From assembly GCA_000181795.3 (NCBI GenBank), contig CM012953.1, positions 14,738,183-14,802,182 on the forward strand: DNA of 64,000 nt. The letters are read 5' to 3'. The DNA comes from Trichinella spiralis. Lineage: Eukaryota; Nematoda; Enoplea; Trichinellida; Trichinellidae. This document shows, piece by piece, positions 1 to 15,664 of the stretch. The notes under the pieces were generated by a model, which made no database searches, was not told the DNA's origin, and saw only the letters and a program-made list of their open reading frames with translations. Within the stretch, counting starts at the first letter, position 1. Every line of letters starts with the position of its first letter. Made by a program: the position numbers and the translations under genes.

Positions 1-424
1 AACATTCGGATGTAGCCAGTGATCGTCGTCGTGTACAAGCGAATCGAAATTGACCACTGGCAGATCGAGTTAAAGACGAAGAATAATCGGCTGAATGATT
101 TTCGTGAATAGTGTTCAATAGCAACGGTGGTTGGCTTGCATCGAATTGAATCGTTGCAGACGGTACATTTGTGACACTCAAAGATCTCGACTGTGACCGA
201 GCATTTTGTTGCAAACGTGAAGATTCTTGCAATTCTTCTCGATTTGCTGATGTAATCGAAGCACATCGATTTAAAAAGCGTCGTTTTTGATTGTAAAACT
301 CAGTCAATTTTTCCCTGGATCGTTCAAGTCTTTCCTGAGAATCGATACGAATCAAATTCTTAAGTACAGCATGGATGTTGCCAATATTTTCCAACGTTAT
401 TGAACTTTTTCGAGGTGTGGTCAT
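1..424 (-). CDS. N-terminus of an unrecognised Ser/Arg-rich protein (partial)
   Basis: The frame opens at an ATG at 424 and runs without a stop to the window edge, giving 141 codons. It begins MTTPRKSSITLENIGNIHAV. The first 60 residues look helical and charged, with a basic stretch around FYNQKRR. The rest is rich in Ser, Arg and Gln, which suggests a disordered region. Base composition is clearly less AT-rich than the flanking DNA, as in the confirmed exons here. I recognise no family. The 3' part lies outside the window, so length and domains are unknown. A divergent promoter or 5' leader probably occupies about 425-650. Confidence 0.65.
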   Translation of the reverse strand, partial: MTTPRKSSITLENIGNIHAVLKNLIRIDSQERLERSREKLTEFYNQKRRFLNRCASITSANREELQESSRLQQNARSQSRSLSVTNVPSATIQFDASQPPLLLNTIHENHSADYSSSLTRSASGQFRFACTRRRSLATSEC

Positions 425-3400
425 TTTGCATATAGATTGAGTTGTGGAAGAAGTTCAAAAAATGCAAAAGTCTTCGCCGAGTCCAGGCCCGTTTGTCCTC
501 TCTAATGCACAAGCAGAAACACGCACACGAGCACAGGATTGCGCAACTGGGCGAGTCTCTAAGTCGACTTTAAACCGACGCTAACCTGAGACGACATCGA
601 TCAGCAAGCTCACAGCTCAAAGCTAAGCAAAGCGAATTTTTACCCCGCCTTCAAAACCCCCAATCCAACTGTGCACCTCTTTGAATTTAATTTGCTGTAT
701 TTTTAGCTCAACCCAAGCAGCATTGGCAAAAGTCACAACACAACAGAGACGCCAAGTGAGTATGCAACAACAACAACAACAACAGCCCAGCCGTGTATGT
801 ATGCTTAACACAATCGCTCAAGTGAACAAAACGATGAATATACTTACGAAACGACTTCTTCTTCTTCCGACATGATCACAAGACTAAAAACGAAAAAGCG
901 TTAAAACAGCGTAGCCAAATTCAAAGCAAAGCAACATACGCATAACAGTTTCACTAAAAACACACATATATCCACAACAAGCAGAACACGAATTATATAT
1001 GTCTTCTTCGTAATGCAATAATGCAACTTTTATTTATAAAATCACAAAAAAACACTTTTATATTTAAGAGGAAAATTCTAGTAAATTTTTTTTTAATAAA
1101 AGCAGAATTATAATGCAAGCGAATTAACAAAACAAATGCAACAAACAGCAATAATATTTTTGCAAAAAATGCTCTCTTTCGTCATTGGACGGAAATGCAT
1201 TTCATGACGAAAAACAAAAATGCAAAAATAAACATGTTTAAAGAAAATAAGGATTGACTTTTTTTTTATTTTCGTTTGCAAATATTTAAATGTAACTTTT
1301 GTTTATTTTAATTCAGTTTAAAAAAATATAAAAATTAAATTCATTTGTGAAATTTTTTAATTTTCACTTATAAATCTACTTGCAATTTAATACAATTGAA
1401 AAATCTATACTATTAATAATGGTCTAAAACAGGTATCATGTAAAAATTGTAAGATAAAAATAGACTTATTTAATAATTTGCATAATTAATTTGATAAAAC
1501 AATGTATTTTTTAAATAGTATATGTGAACTTTTTTAATGCAGCAACTTTATTTTAGCATATTTTGCCTGGAAAATGTGAAAAACTTATGATCAATTCTTA
1601 TAATTTGAAAGCAAAATCGAATGCGCAAAGCGTAAAGCATGCAACTGGTCATTCATAATAAATGCATCTTTCATTTTAAATTATTCAAAACAATCTAAGA
1701 AGAAAAAATACACATGGGAAGCAAAAAATTCAACTCCTTGGTTTGTTAAGCACTGCTTGGCAGTGTCATGCATGGAACATTGCTGTGAATGACGCAGTGA
1801 GCAGCTGTCCAGTGAGGAGAAATGCTCTCGTCATTAGTGTGAAAATAATCTAAGCAATTAGCTGTTTACTGAAAATCAATTAATTGTGTGCTGTTATAAA
1901 AATTTTCAGTCATCAATTTTGATAATATAAATTCAGTTATAGTTTAAAATTTAAAACATATACAATTTCATAAATTTTGCTTGATGTTTTACTACAGTAA
2001 AATAAGATTTTTCTTCTTGTAAATAAGGATGCTTTTATAATTTGAAATGGCAAAAAAAGAAAATGAAATACCAAAAGCAAAACTTCTATTTTAAATTTCA
2101 TCTTGTTAATTGCCAGTAAAAGCATCTGAAAACTTGATCCCAATGATGTATGTGCAATACTGTGTGCAAGCAAAGATGAATTTTAAACGCTTTATAAATT
2201 ACAAATTTTAAAACTATTCATTCAAATGTATTGTTCACAAACATTATTCCACGCTTCACTATATTATGATAGAGCAGAACTTTAAAAACAAAGTAAACGT
2301 TCATAGATGGTACAAGTGGTGATATATTTTAGTTGAGAATAATACTGATAAAAACTTCTTTTCCCAATGCAAAACATTTTAGAAGATTGATTATTCAACA
2401 TTTCCAACTACTGAAAAATATGTTTCAGCGTTACAAGCAGTATATGAATGAAATTTGGAAAAGAGAAGGAATAATTAATTATGTGGACAGTGGTCAAGCA
2501 GCAAACTAAAAGAATTTGAAAAAAGAGCTTACCAAAATGTGTAGCAATTATTAAGCTGTAACGGCTTGAAACGAACGGGAAATGAGAGCGGCGGCTTAGT
2601 GAGAACAAATACGTTACAAAGCTCGCAGTTGAATGAAGGCTTGACTGCTTGCTTCCTTGCTGTTGTTGTTTCCTAGCTTCTTGCTATTCAACTGACGGCT
2701 GGTGCATATTTTCTTGCTGGGCCGTCAAATAAACGCTAAAATTGTCGTCACAAGGGAAACTAGCAATGCTAGTTTTACTTCGGCGCTTTTGCTTGGACAG
2801 CCGACGCGCAGCTGGCAACCAGAGAATAGCAAACCTATTCTCCTGCCTGGAGAAGCTAACGTTTGTTGTATACATTCCTTGAAGCAGATCATAGAAAACA
2901 TTAGCATCTGGAGTCTGGTTGGGTTTGTGAGTAGTAGTAGCAGTAGTAGTAGTAGCAGCAGCAGCATCAGCAGCAGTAGCAGTAATAGTAGCAGTAGCAG
3001 CAGTAGCTGGACCTAAGCGCGTTTTTGAAGCAAGTGTACTTTACGAAAGCTTCGTTGAGTGGTTGGCAAAATGGAAAATAGTTCTGGAGATCATCAGCAT
3101 CATGCTTGCTAACTGCCTGCTATATGCCATCAGCAGTGTAAAAGCCACTAACTTTATAATAGTTCAAAACTTACGATGGTCGAAGCTAGTTTTCAGTTTT
3201 ATATGTTGAAAATAAATTTTACAGCTAGTTTTTCATTCTTATTCAAAAATTTTGTAAAATATCCAGCCTGTGCAAGATGAACAATTCAGCGATAGATGAA
3301 GTTGTTTTTCATTGAATATTTTAACTTTATTAACTTGCACAAAAAGAAATTTTGCATCTTAAATAAAACTTTAAAATTTTTAAATTAATTTACAACATTT

Positions 3401-6380
3401 TTTCAAGAGACTAACCATCATATGTTTTAGCACATCTTATTATATATTTTTATAATAAGAGTATATTGATTCTATTAGTTTGTGTATATGGTAAACATGT
3501 AGTTGTAATAAAACATAGCATTTAATGTAAAATTGTGAAATTATTCAAATTCAATATTTTTTTATTTTTGAAAATAAAATAAAAATTGTTGCTGAACGCT
3601 ATGTAATAGCGTTGGATCTTGTCAATTGCATAATAATAGGTTGTTGTTGATTTGTTGATAAAATTGCTTGCAAGTGCGATATAAAGTTGCAGATAAATAT
3701 AACAAGAGTCAATGATCTCTTTCATCTATGAATTTAAATGCTCTGAGAAAAGGCATGATATTATCCAATTAGCTTTTTATCTAATTTTATAATATTTTAA
3801 ATATAAATAATCCAAATCACGTCAAAAATCAAACGAACAACCCAAATTAAACTAATCCGCATAGAGCACGCTTTGTGGTTTATTTGGAATTGCAGTCTGT
3901 GATAATTTTTTTATGAAAAGCATATTTTAATTCAATTTTCTTGTGTTTATTGAAAATTATTACATGTTCAATAATGAATTTTTAAGTAAAATGTTGCAAA
4001 ATTTATTTTTCGAAATAGTTGGCTTGAATGAGTATCTTGTTTGTTTACGAGTAAATGTGAAAAATGGTGTTTATAAATTTTTAAAATTGAAAATCACATT
4101 AAACAACAAACTGAATCTGAACAACTGTCATTCATTTTCATTAACCAAAAAATTTCAAACTGCTTTTGATGAACAAGCATAAGCTAGCTTTAAAAAGAAA
4201 AAAACAAAACAAAATCAATCAGCTAACTATGCAAGCATGCTGTGTGGTTGGAGGAATGTTATAAACAAGCTTTTCCACCATGTTTGCACGCTGCGAGGAT
4301 GGAATTAGCCACAATATTGCTAGTCTGCTCAATGAACAATTACTCTGTTTCATGCTATGAAATTGTTAAACTTTAATTCAAATTTTCAGTATAAATTGTC
4401 TTAATAATACTAGTGCTATTTCAGAATTACTCTTTATAGTAAATTATCAATCAGCAATCATATTATTGATAAAGTGTGATTTTACATTTTCCATTATATA
4501 ATTTATTCATATTATAGAATTACAAAATAAAACAATTCGATTAAGAAAGATTAAAAATTAATGAAGAAGTAGAATTTTTTAATTCAAGCTTAGAAAATAC
4601 ACTTTTATACTTCGTTGAAAACTGTTGTAAAGTGTCTTATGATTCACAAATGTATATGTACATCAACTATTTGAAAAACTGTGTAAAAACGGAATGTCTG
4701 TCAATTTTAACTTTATATTATTATAAATAGACTCTTATTCTTCAACGTTGAAAATTAGTGATATTGCATGGTATATATTTAAATTGACAGATGCATTAAA
4801 TTGCATTTTAATAGCTGTTTTAGTGAAATAATTTTTTGAGTAAACGTATTCATTGCAAATGCTTGAAAAATTGTAAATTTTGATAATTTTGATTTTTAAT
4901 TATTTCTTGCATAAAATATTCAGATGTAGCAAATTGTGTAGAATGTTGAAATTTTCAAATCGCTTTGCAAAACTTTTTTGAAAGCTAATTATGCAGCATT
5001 AAAAAGTGATGAAGAAAATTTTCTACTAACTTCGAGCTAATTAAATGAATAAATTTTTAAAAGAATTACTGATATTAATAAAGAAAATTTGATAAAAAAG
5101 TACGTGAAATTTCAGTGCAAAGTTAAAAATAAAATCCATTCTAAATTCAGTAATATTAAAGCAGATAAGCTGCATATATGAATAAAAAATTGAAATACGT
5201 TGAAATATATTTTGTTGTTGCATTTTGGAATAAAAAATATTTCATAAACATATTCTTATTTATAATCAAATAACTAAATCATGTTTTCAGTTTATTTTCA
5301 TTTTTCTTCGGTTGTTAAAACTGCAATGTGAAATTTTTAAAAATGAATGGTAATGAAGCTGCAATTAATTCATCCTGTTTACATGCTGAAAATTTGAAGA
5401 AATTTTATTAATCATTAAGTAAATTATTATATAAGTAGAAGATGTTCGTTTGAATTGCGTTGAACATAAAATTAGCCACACATCATTCACCCTGTTGCAA
5501 CTGAAAGAAAAGGCATTTCATAATTTGCATCATGTTCACATTTTCTCATTTTAATAATAATTTATTCTGCATCAAAGAATCTTTAATTGTGCTAATCATG
5601 CTTGCATGATATTGGTTGTACTGTGAAAGGACGAACAAGCTAAATAGTATATAGTAAGAATTTCCAAACACAGATTTTTCAACAGCAGTTGAACGACTAT
5701 AACTGAAAAAGGGCAGAATAAATAATATTAAATTTGAACTTTTTTACAAGTAAAATGTAATATGTTGATATTAATTATAAAATCTAATATATGACTTTAG
5801 AATTCCACAATGTTTCTAAAATTCAAATATGTAAAATTCAATGCAATAGCTTTATTTGAAATCATTCACTATTCTTTGAAAAAATATAAAACATTGCCAT
5901 ACAAAAAATACAAAAATCCTGAAAGGTATTTTAAATTATCATATAAAATGAATTATTAATTTATCATTAATGCATCATAATTTGAAAAACAATAAAATGA
6001 TTTTCGGTGTTGAAAATTATGGCAAGAATTGTGCTTGTACAAATAAGCTGTTGAAACGTTTGAAAGGAGAAGTAAGCATGAGCAAATCAATATTTCATTC
6101 ATTATTTATGTGAACAATAAATTCAGATAAATACTTTTCTAGATTAAATTCTATTATTTCAAATTATATTTTTGCATGGTTATTGGTGAGGGTTCTTTTA
6201 TTATTATTTTTTTGTATTTTGATAGATCATCAGATGGATGATATTGAATGAATGTTTTCAACTTTGAAATTATCTTTCGAAATTGAAATAAATCAAATTG
6301 ATCTGTCCATGATGATAAAATCGGAATTTGCGACAAAAGAATACCGTCATTACGTAATGGCGGTTAATTTCAGAGTCAAG
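425..6380. other. intergenic region, AT-rich, no confident gene
   Basis: About 6 kb, mostly very AT-rich with dense stops in all frames. A short + strand stretch at 707-755 has a good acceptor (tatttttag) and donor (CAA/GTGAGT). It could be a 5' untranslated or small coding exon of an unseen gene. A GC-richer island at about 2600-3130 is open in several frames at once and ends in an AGT/AGC repeat, so its open frames are weak evidence of coding. Confidence 0.6.
2929..3006. repeat. AGT/AGC trinucleotide repeat
   Basis: An imperfect run of AGT and AGC units of about 78 bp lies at the end of a GC-richer island. In one + frame it would encode poly-Ser, but no splice structure links it to a recognisable protein, so it is called a microsatellite. 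Confidence 0.85.
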
Positions 6381-9300
6381 ATGCCGGTTGATCAGGTTAA
6401 AATAGCACCGCAAGTATTATATATTTGATAATTGTTGACTGCTTTTCGTTATAGCTTGGCGAGGTTGATTTTGTTTTGCTCACGCCCAATAAGCCGGTGT
6501 GCGTTACCTGGTGACGATTCAATTGATTTGAAAATGTTGTCACGTGTGCGGCAAATCGCCCAAGTGGAAAAGCCCAGATTGAACGCGCTTGTTCTACTTT
6601 GGGTAAGTGGGATTTTAGAAAAAGAAGGTCCCAAATGGTGCGCACCTATTCTTTTAATCCTGCCTTGACCAGTACGTTTTGTTTCAATCATGCAAAATGT
6701 GCCGATGACTTTCTCACCTTAGCCAAGCAAACGGATCTGGAAAAGCTTGCAAGCACTAGACAACAACAACAACAACAGCAACAGCTGCTACTACAAGCAA
6801 GTCATAGGTCGGATTTGAATTTTGATCATGAATCCAATAACAAATTGTCTGTAACCAATGTGGAAGATTTTCTCGAAGATTCAGTCGAAGAATCACAGTG
6901 TCCACATCAGCAGTGTCCATTAGAAAGCACTTCTGGCAGTGATAATGTCTTCCAAGAGAAGGACAGTTTGAAACATCACTACAACTGCATCAACAACCAA
7001 ACAACATATCCATGGCAAGCACAGTGGAGTCCATTGGAATACAACCGCAATATACTTCAACCAGGATACTGTCTTTATCCAAACGGGTTTGCCTCTTACA
7101 GTACTTTGCTAGCACCAGCGACTGCCGCTGTTCCGGTTCAGCCATATCCACTGCAGGCATTTGTTCCAAAAAAGCACGCACCATTTTGGAGTTCTGCTAC
7201 CGATGACGGGCATTTTCTATTTGTACAACCGAGAAAGTCAGCAAAAAGCCACAACATAATTTCCCCAGCATCATCTGACAGTACCAAGAACAGTGTTGAG
7301 ATGGTGTCTGAGTCGACGAGCTGCTTCGTTCATCCATGGGATCAGTGCCGCTGCTCAGCAAGCCGACCGACGGTGAACGAGCAACGCTTGCAAGTCCAAG
7401 AAAACAAGGAACCATGTCACACGTGTGAGCTGCTGAAATTAATATGCAAAAACCGCACAACAACCAGTTGTGATTTTTGCAAACATCTCCAACCTGTGGT
7501 TGAATCAAATTCTGAACCACGCCCTCTGATCATTGGATCTCCTTGCAAGTGTCGAAATCCAACCTGCAAACACTGCCATTCAATTCACAACAAGAAAAAG
7601 GTATGTTTCTTTTTTGGGATTATTCACAAATTATGCAAACATCAATCTTTTTATTTATATACTTAGAATTCAGAAAAAAATATACCAGTACTGGACTTCA
7701 TCTGTTATTATTGTGCACAATTTCATTAAAATTTAACTTACTAACAAATAAAACTACTTTCAACGCACCTCATTACACAAGATCAGTGCTATTAAATTAA
7801 AATCCTTTTATTGTATTGTCAGTAATTGTTATGTAATGTTAATTTAATTTATTGGAAAAATCAATAATTTCTAACAACCATAACTGTAACATGATCAACG
7901 ATTTCAAATGAACTGCTTAATTAGGTGAAATTCGTTCCTCTTATCTTTCTTATTAAACAAGTTGATCTGTCTTCTTACCATTTATTGGTTTGTTTATTAT
8001 TCAATCTATTGTATTTTGAAATAGAAATACCTTTAGATAAAACTTGTGCTGAAAGGAAATTGATATTTGTGGGCTTTTTGGTTTTCTTAAAACTTTAACA
8101 TTTTTGATTTCGAACTTGAAAAGATGTAGTCGATTTTGTAAGTTAAAAGTAATATGCTGTTGTTTTGTTAATAAATGTAGCATGTCAAATCTGAAAAGAT
8201 TCTCCAAAGTCAATTTTTATTGACTTAATTTCTTGTGATAAGCTGAACAAAAATAAAAATAAATAAATAGAAATATTAAAAAATACAAATTGGTTGCAGA
8301 GCAGCTAACAATTTGCAGGCGTTGTGAATGACGACAAATAATCAGTTATACTAATTGCAAAAAATAAATATATGCATATTTTTTTGAATTTTTCATTTCA
8401 TTATTAAATAAATTCACTGTCCATGAAATGTGATGAGTAGAAGGAGAAAAGTAGATTATTCAGGTGGAAACTTCGATGGAAATGGAGAAAAGCTTACGTA
8501 ATTTTTACTGAAGTAAAAAATATAACTTAATTTTTTCATTATATTCAATTGCCTTTTTTCCTTTTATTCTCAAGTTGAATATAATATAAATAATAGCATT
8601 AAAATGCTCATACTGAAAAAAATATAATATTTGCTAATAAATTGACCTGGGATTGTTCAAATTTTGTAACAAGAAATTGCTATTTTTCATTTTCAACAAA
8701 TCAATATTTAATATACAAGCTTCGATGGTGCCATTTATTATTTTTCATTTCAAAAATGACATTTATTAAAGAAATTTTTTCGTTTATTCAAATTGTATTA
8801 ATCAATTTTTTCTACGATGAACAGCAGTATATTTTTGTTAGGTAGTGGATGTAGAAAAAAGAAAATATGACGTTCATTATTGCGAACAAAGCATGCAGTT
8901 GACATTATTATTTCCAATAATCCTCATTATATGTTTTTTCTTGTTGTCTATTAAACTTTGTGCTAATAATATGAATTTGTTGCTTTAAGCAGATATTCTT
9001 AGAGAAATTTTGACTCAATTCGGTAAAGATATAATAAAAGACAATTATTATTTTGTATGTGCAGAGTGACAGTAACAACAACAACAACAACAACAGTGCG
9101 TCACCTGATTTGTCCTGCAGTGACCAATCACAGTGTTCAAATTGTGCAAGTATTTTGAATTTGGGCCAGCAGTCGTCGGCCACCTTTTTGGATAAAAGAC
9201 AGTATGAACAAGAACTTCTTGAACAGATCAAAGCACGTGAAGAGGCGAAAAAGCGTCAAAAAGAGAAAGATTTAGAAGAAGACGCCAGGCTCAATTTGGC

Positions 9301-10933
9301 AATTGAACGGGTTCTGGAAAAAGAGCGAGCCGAAGTCGAAGCTGAAAAGCAGCAACGCTTCACTAGGATCCCAATTTTGGACAAAGAGTGGACAAAATCC
9401 GTGCCGGCTTTGAAACAGAATCCAAAGCAAATTGCCCAACAAGAAGCGCAATCAACAACGGCAACGGAAAAAATGAAAACAACAAGCAAGAGAACAACAA
9501 CCACAACAGCAGCAACAACAACAACTGAACATCAAGGATCAGATTTTTTAGAATGGTGGGAAAAGCAGACTCCACCTGAAAGACCTCCGTCAACACCGTC
9601 AGAACCTGTGCCAGCGTTGCGCTATATCGACGATGCCGTTGAACAGGACACGTGTGAAAACTGCCCATCCAGACCGTGTTCACCGTTGGACTTGATGCCG
9701 GATTACAATACCAGCTTCGACTTCGGCATGCAGGGTAAACCAAAAAGCAAAACACCCTTCTGGAAACGCAGAGCCAAAAACTCTGCTCCAGCCGATTGGT
9801 CTGAAGATGAAAAAGATGATCAGAAAGCCGAACCGAGCTACAATATGCAAGACTGGGACAACGGGACAGTCGACGATGATAAATTGGACAACGTTTTTTT
9901 ATCTTCACGGGTAGAACCTTTCGAAATGGAACTTTACAGTAAGAAAAATGACAATAAGGCAGAAACCAACACCGGCGGTTCATGCAAAACGGAAACTTCA
10001 AACACGTGTTCCAGGTAAGAGATGAGTTCCAGAACCGAAAAACAAACATAATTTCATCTTGCCCAATTGTGAAAATTTCGATTTCACAATTAGATTTTTT
10101 TCAAAATAAAACTTAAAATGAATGGCAAATCTTATTGAATTTTTGAATTGATGAGAAAATTATTCATTTAATATTGAATAGTTGTTATTATTTTTTGAAA
10201 AGAATTGAAAAGAAAAAAAAACAATATTTAAGCTTTTCTAACATTTTACAAATGATAAAATTAAAAATCAATGTGAAATTTATTCAATCTGAGGAACATT
10301 TTCAGCTACCTCTGAAAAAGCCCAAAATGAGGTATAAAGCATTTTTTAATTACAAATAATAAAATTGAATACAGTAGAATAAATTGTCAATGGCGATTAA
10401 AAAAAGTTAAAATATCAATAAAGTGAGAGGCATTTTGCCAACATTGTACCATCAATATTTCTATTGCAATATTATGGATGATTGATTGGCTAATTTGAAA
10501 TTTGCACAAAAATGAAATATATTTTTCTTTCTTTCTTTGATCCATGAGTACAATTTTGAATAATTGCAAAAATTTTCAAATTTATTTAAATTGGTTTTTA
10601 CTCAACTTATTAATATTTTCAACAATTTCAATAAATAATTATTCAAGTTGAGTTTGCAGTTTTGAAAATGTAAAAGAGAAAGAAAAAAGCATTTTTTGGT
10701 TTCTCCTTTTTGTCTATTAAAACATTTTCAGTGCTAAAAAAGAAATGCCAGAAATTGCGATGCCAAACAAAGAGGAGGAGCAAAAGCTGAAAGACAATCA
10801 TCATCATCAGCAGCAGCAGCAACAACAACAACAACAACAATCCGAATCACTGTGGATTCACAGTCCGAATCAATTGCCAGAAATGAAAGATTTCAGCGCT
10901 CAAGTCGATTTTCCTGAATCGGATTCAGATTGA
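6381..10933 (+). CDS. Gln-rich coiled-coil protein with cysteine pairs, unrecognised
   Basis: Proposed exons are 6381-6395, 6455-6510, 6565-6602, 6723-7600, 9065-10014 and 10732-10933, about 712 aa in one frame. The last three exons are firm: donors AAG/GTATGT and CAG/GTAAGA, acceptors tgtgcag and ttttcag. The first three are tentative. Intron 6603-6722 has strong sites (GTAAGT, caccttag) but is 120 nt and open in frame, so it could also be retained. Visible parts are a poly-Gln run, a Cys-rich patch with several CxxC pairs (CHTC, CDFC, CKHC) near the end of exon 4, an Asn/Gln run, a charged coiled coil (EQELLEQIKAREEAKKRQKE), a Thr-rich spacer, and a second His/Gln run near the C-terminus. 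The coiled coil loosely recalls CCDC66/CSPP1-type centrosomal proteins, but I cannot assign it. It converges on the V-ATPase gene. Confidence 0.72.
6761..6790 (+). repeat. CAA/CAG run encoding poly-Gln
   Basis: A CAA/CAG tract inside the Gln-rich coding sequence encodes an uninterrupted Gln run. A second, longer CAT/CAG/CAA tract in the last exon (about 10800-10840) encodes His then Gln. Confidence 0.85.
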
Positions 10934-11453
10934 TTGTTCTGATTGCTTTTCATGGATAATGATTAAAAATTGAAAATGAATAATCAAGCTGTACATAAAT
11001 TGCATAATAATGATAATATGTTTGGAAAAAAGATTTATTATTATCATTTTCTCTGCTCAAGTTTTTCGAAGAAATTCATCATATTTCGGTAGGACAATGA
11101 GAAATTATAAAACAACACTGGTCACAATCATTCCTATTATATATAACAACAATCAACTCCAATGATGATGATGATGATCAGAAATAAATTGCATTTTCAC
11201 AAATAGTTAGGCAGGCAAAAATAAAAATTAACAAACCACAACGTTTGATCATAATTCAATCAATCAATCAGTATTATTCATCATAAAATGAATCAGCTTT
11301 TTTCATCGTTGTTCTCTTCACGCAACTTTCAAACAAAAAACAAGATAGAATAAAGCAGATGTAGAGGAAAGAGAATATTTTAAATTGATGAAAAAAAAAC
11401 AATTTGCATCAGATTGTCCCCATAAAAGAATTATCGTTACTTATTTTACTTTA
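10934..11453. other. convergent 3' flanks
   Basis: This is the spacer between the stop of the Gln-rich gene and the stop of the V-ATPase B gene, with no open frame of note. It contains a short GAT repeat (about 11163-11178) and an AATAAA at about 11183 that could serve as the + strand poly(A) signal. Confidence 0.6.
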
Positions 11454-13776
<2,323 letters not shown>

Positions 13777-14161
13777 CGACTACTCTGCAAACAATTGAAG
13801 AACACTTTTCAAGCATAAAAACAGAGATAATACAAAGTCAAACAAGCTGTTCAAATATTTTTGGAACAATTTCGCGAATTCTTTCTACTCTTGCAAACAA
13901 CTTTGCCAAAATTTCAACACGTCAACAAGGGAAAAATGAAATTGCAAATCGACAATTCTTGTTTCATTGAATTTGAAAAAAAGAAAAATTCGCTAACATT
14001 ATTGCTTTTCCAATTCAAACAGAAAATTATACGCTATTTGAAAAGAACAACACGAAAAGTTGACAATTTCAATGAGCAAAAAGCAAAAAGAAGCAGACAA
14101 ATTTATTTTCAATTCGATCAATATCCATCAGAAAGGATGTACAAATCAATACTCCCTCCCT

Positions 14162-14203
<42 letters not shown>

Positions 14204-15664
14204 TAGGAGCATACGAATCGATCTTCTTGCTCATAAACGTTGCCTAACCATTGTTATTCTTGCATACATAATACATATGCATACAAACAAACAAACATAC
14301 ATACATACATATTTGTATATACATGAAAAATTCAATAAAAATGCAAACAAATCAAAATGTACAACGATGCACAATTTTCAAGACGAGAAGCTAACGTAGC
14401 ATAGCATTCGTGAAATACATGCAAAATTGGAAATTGGAAAATGTAGGCTAACTGTGCAAATGTCCAAAACATGTTTACCATACTGAAACAGGACAATCTG
14501 GCAACTTGCAGTAAACAATATCACTGCTACATCCAGTGAACGAAAAACGCGTTCTCATTGAAAACATTAGCATCAACGCACAAGCACAAATTCAAACATA
14601 AAAGTAGCAACGGAAACTGGCTTACTGAACAAAAAAAATTCATTATTTTGTATAGCAAACAACATCAATTATTAACTGTTCATTAAATAGCACATACCAT
14701 GCTGTTCGATTGAACTAATACACATCCGACATGTTTTACCCACGATTTTAACCACAGGAAATTCATTTTTAAAAATTAACGAGCAGAAAGCTGAGAGAGA
14801 ACTGCGTTAAAAAAAAAGCAAACTTTCAACGAAAATTAATGCAGTCAATCGATTGTCGTCATAAAAACCATTCGTTTGCCGAATAGCTTCACAGAAAATA
14901 AAGATTTTAAATTTCAACATAAAAATATTTTTCTAATCAACCAAAAAAATCATTAATGACAATCAATGTTACTCCAAATTTAGCTAAATTCAACATTACT
15001 GCTACCTAAAAGCATACCATGAAAATATTTTCAAAATTATTGAAATTCTTTCTGAATAAATATGTTCTTCAAATTTGTAAAAAAACAACATGAAACAAGT
15101 AACATATAATTATACCTATAACAACTATAACGAAGAATTCACAAGTTATGTCTCAAAACTAATAAAAATAGCCATTTTTAAATAAATAAAGCCAACACTG
15201 AAGCAACTGACAACAGTGCTCAGTCTAACAGCTGAAAACTAAATCAACAAAATTTATTCAATTGCAGTAAAATAAGATACTGTAATACCGTAAGACAGGT
15301 CAAGCAAGTGTTTTAACAATACTTTAAAACAAATTTCAACGTTTTCAAAACAGAAACTTCCAACTGTTATCAGTTCATCTTTAATTGGAATTTCAAAAAA
15401 TTCCACAATGTACCACTGATTATACTTGTTGAAATATTTTAACTTTCACTTCTCAAAGCATTCACTGTTGGATTCAATTAATGTTTGCAATTTCCAGAAA
15501 ACTTTTCCAGATTAATAACATAATACCAGCAGAAATTTATTCAAATATAAAAAAGGGCATACAAATTAATTATAACAATTATTAATTCATATATATGAAA
15601 AGCAGGAATTCTGAAATGTCAGATTAAAACGATATTGAGGACGATAATTTTTTCATCACATCAA
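13777..15664. other. intergenic region upstream of V-ATPase B
   Basis: The stretch holds the V-ATPase promoter and 5' leader, then AT-rich DNA. An open + frame at 13861-14247 is broken up by low-complexity sequence, including the TC repeat, and matches nothing I know. No other gene is visible. Confidence 0.6.
14166..14202. repeat. (TC)n dinucleotide microsatellite
   Basis: About 18 near-perfect TC units, followed 80 bp later by CATA/CAAA-rich tetranucleotide runs at about 14286-14312. Confidence 0.95.

Noticed and set aside
2702-3016. 104-codon + strand frame ending in poly-Ser
   Set aside because: Its length comes largely from the AGT/AGC microsatellite, and frames on the other strand are open as well. 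No splice context or family supports it.
9363-10049. 228-codon - strand open frame
   Set aside because: It is antisense to the Gln-rich gene exon 9065-10014, which has matching splice sites and coding-like charge pattern. The antisense protein is a Leu/Cys/Phe-rich artefact.
13861-14247. 128-codon + strand frame upstream of V-ATPase B
   Set aside because: It is Lys/Leu/Phe-rich AT-type sequence that runs into the TC repeat (Ser-Leu repeat). No relative and no splice signals support it; it is probably chance.
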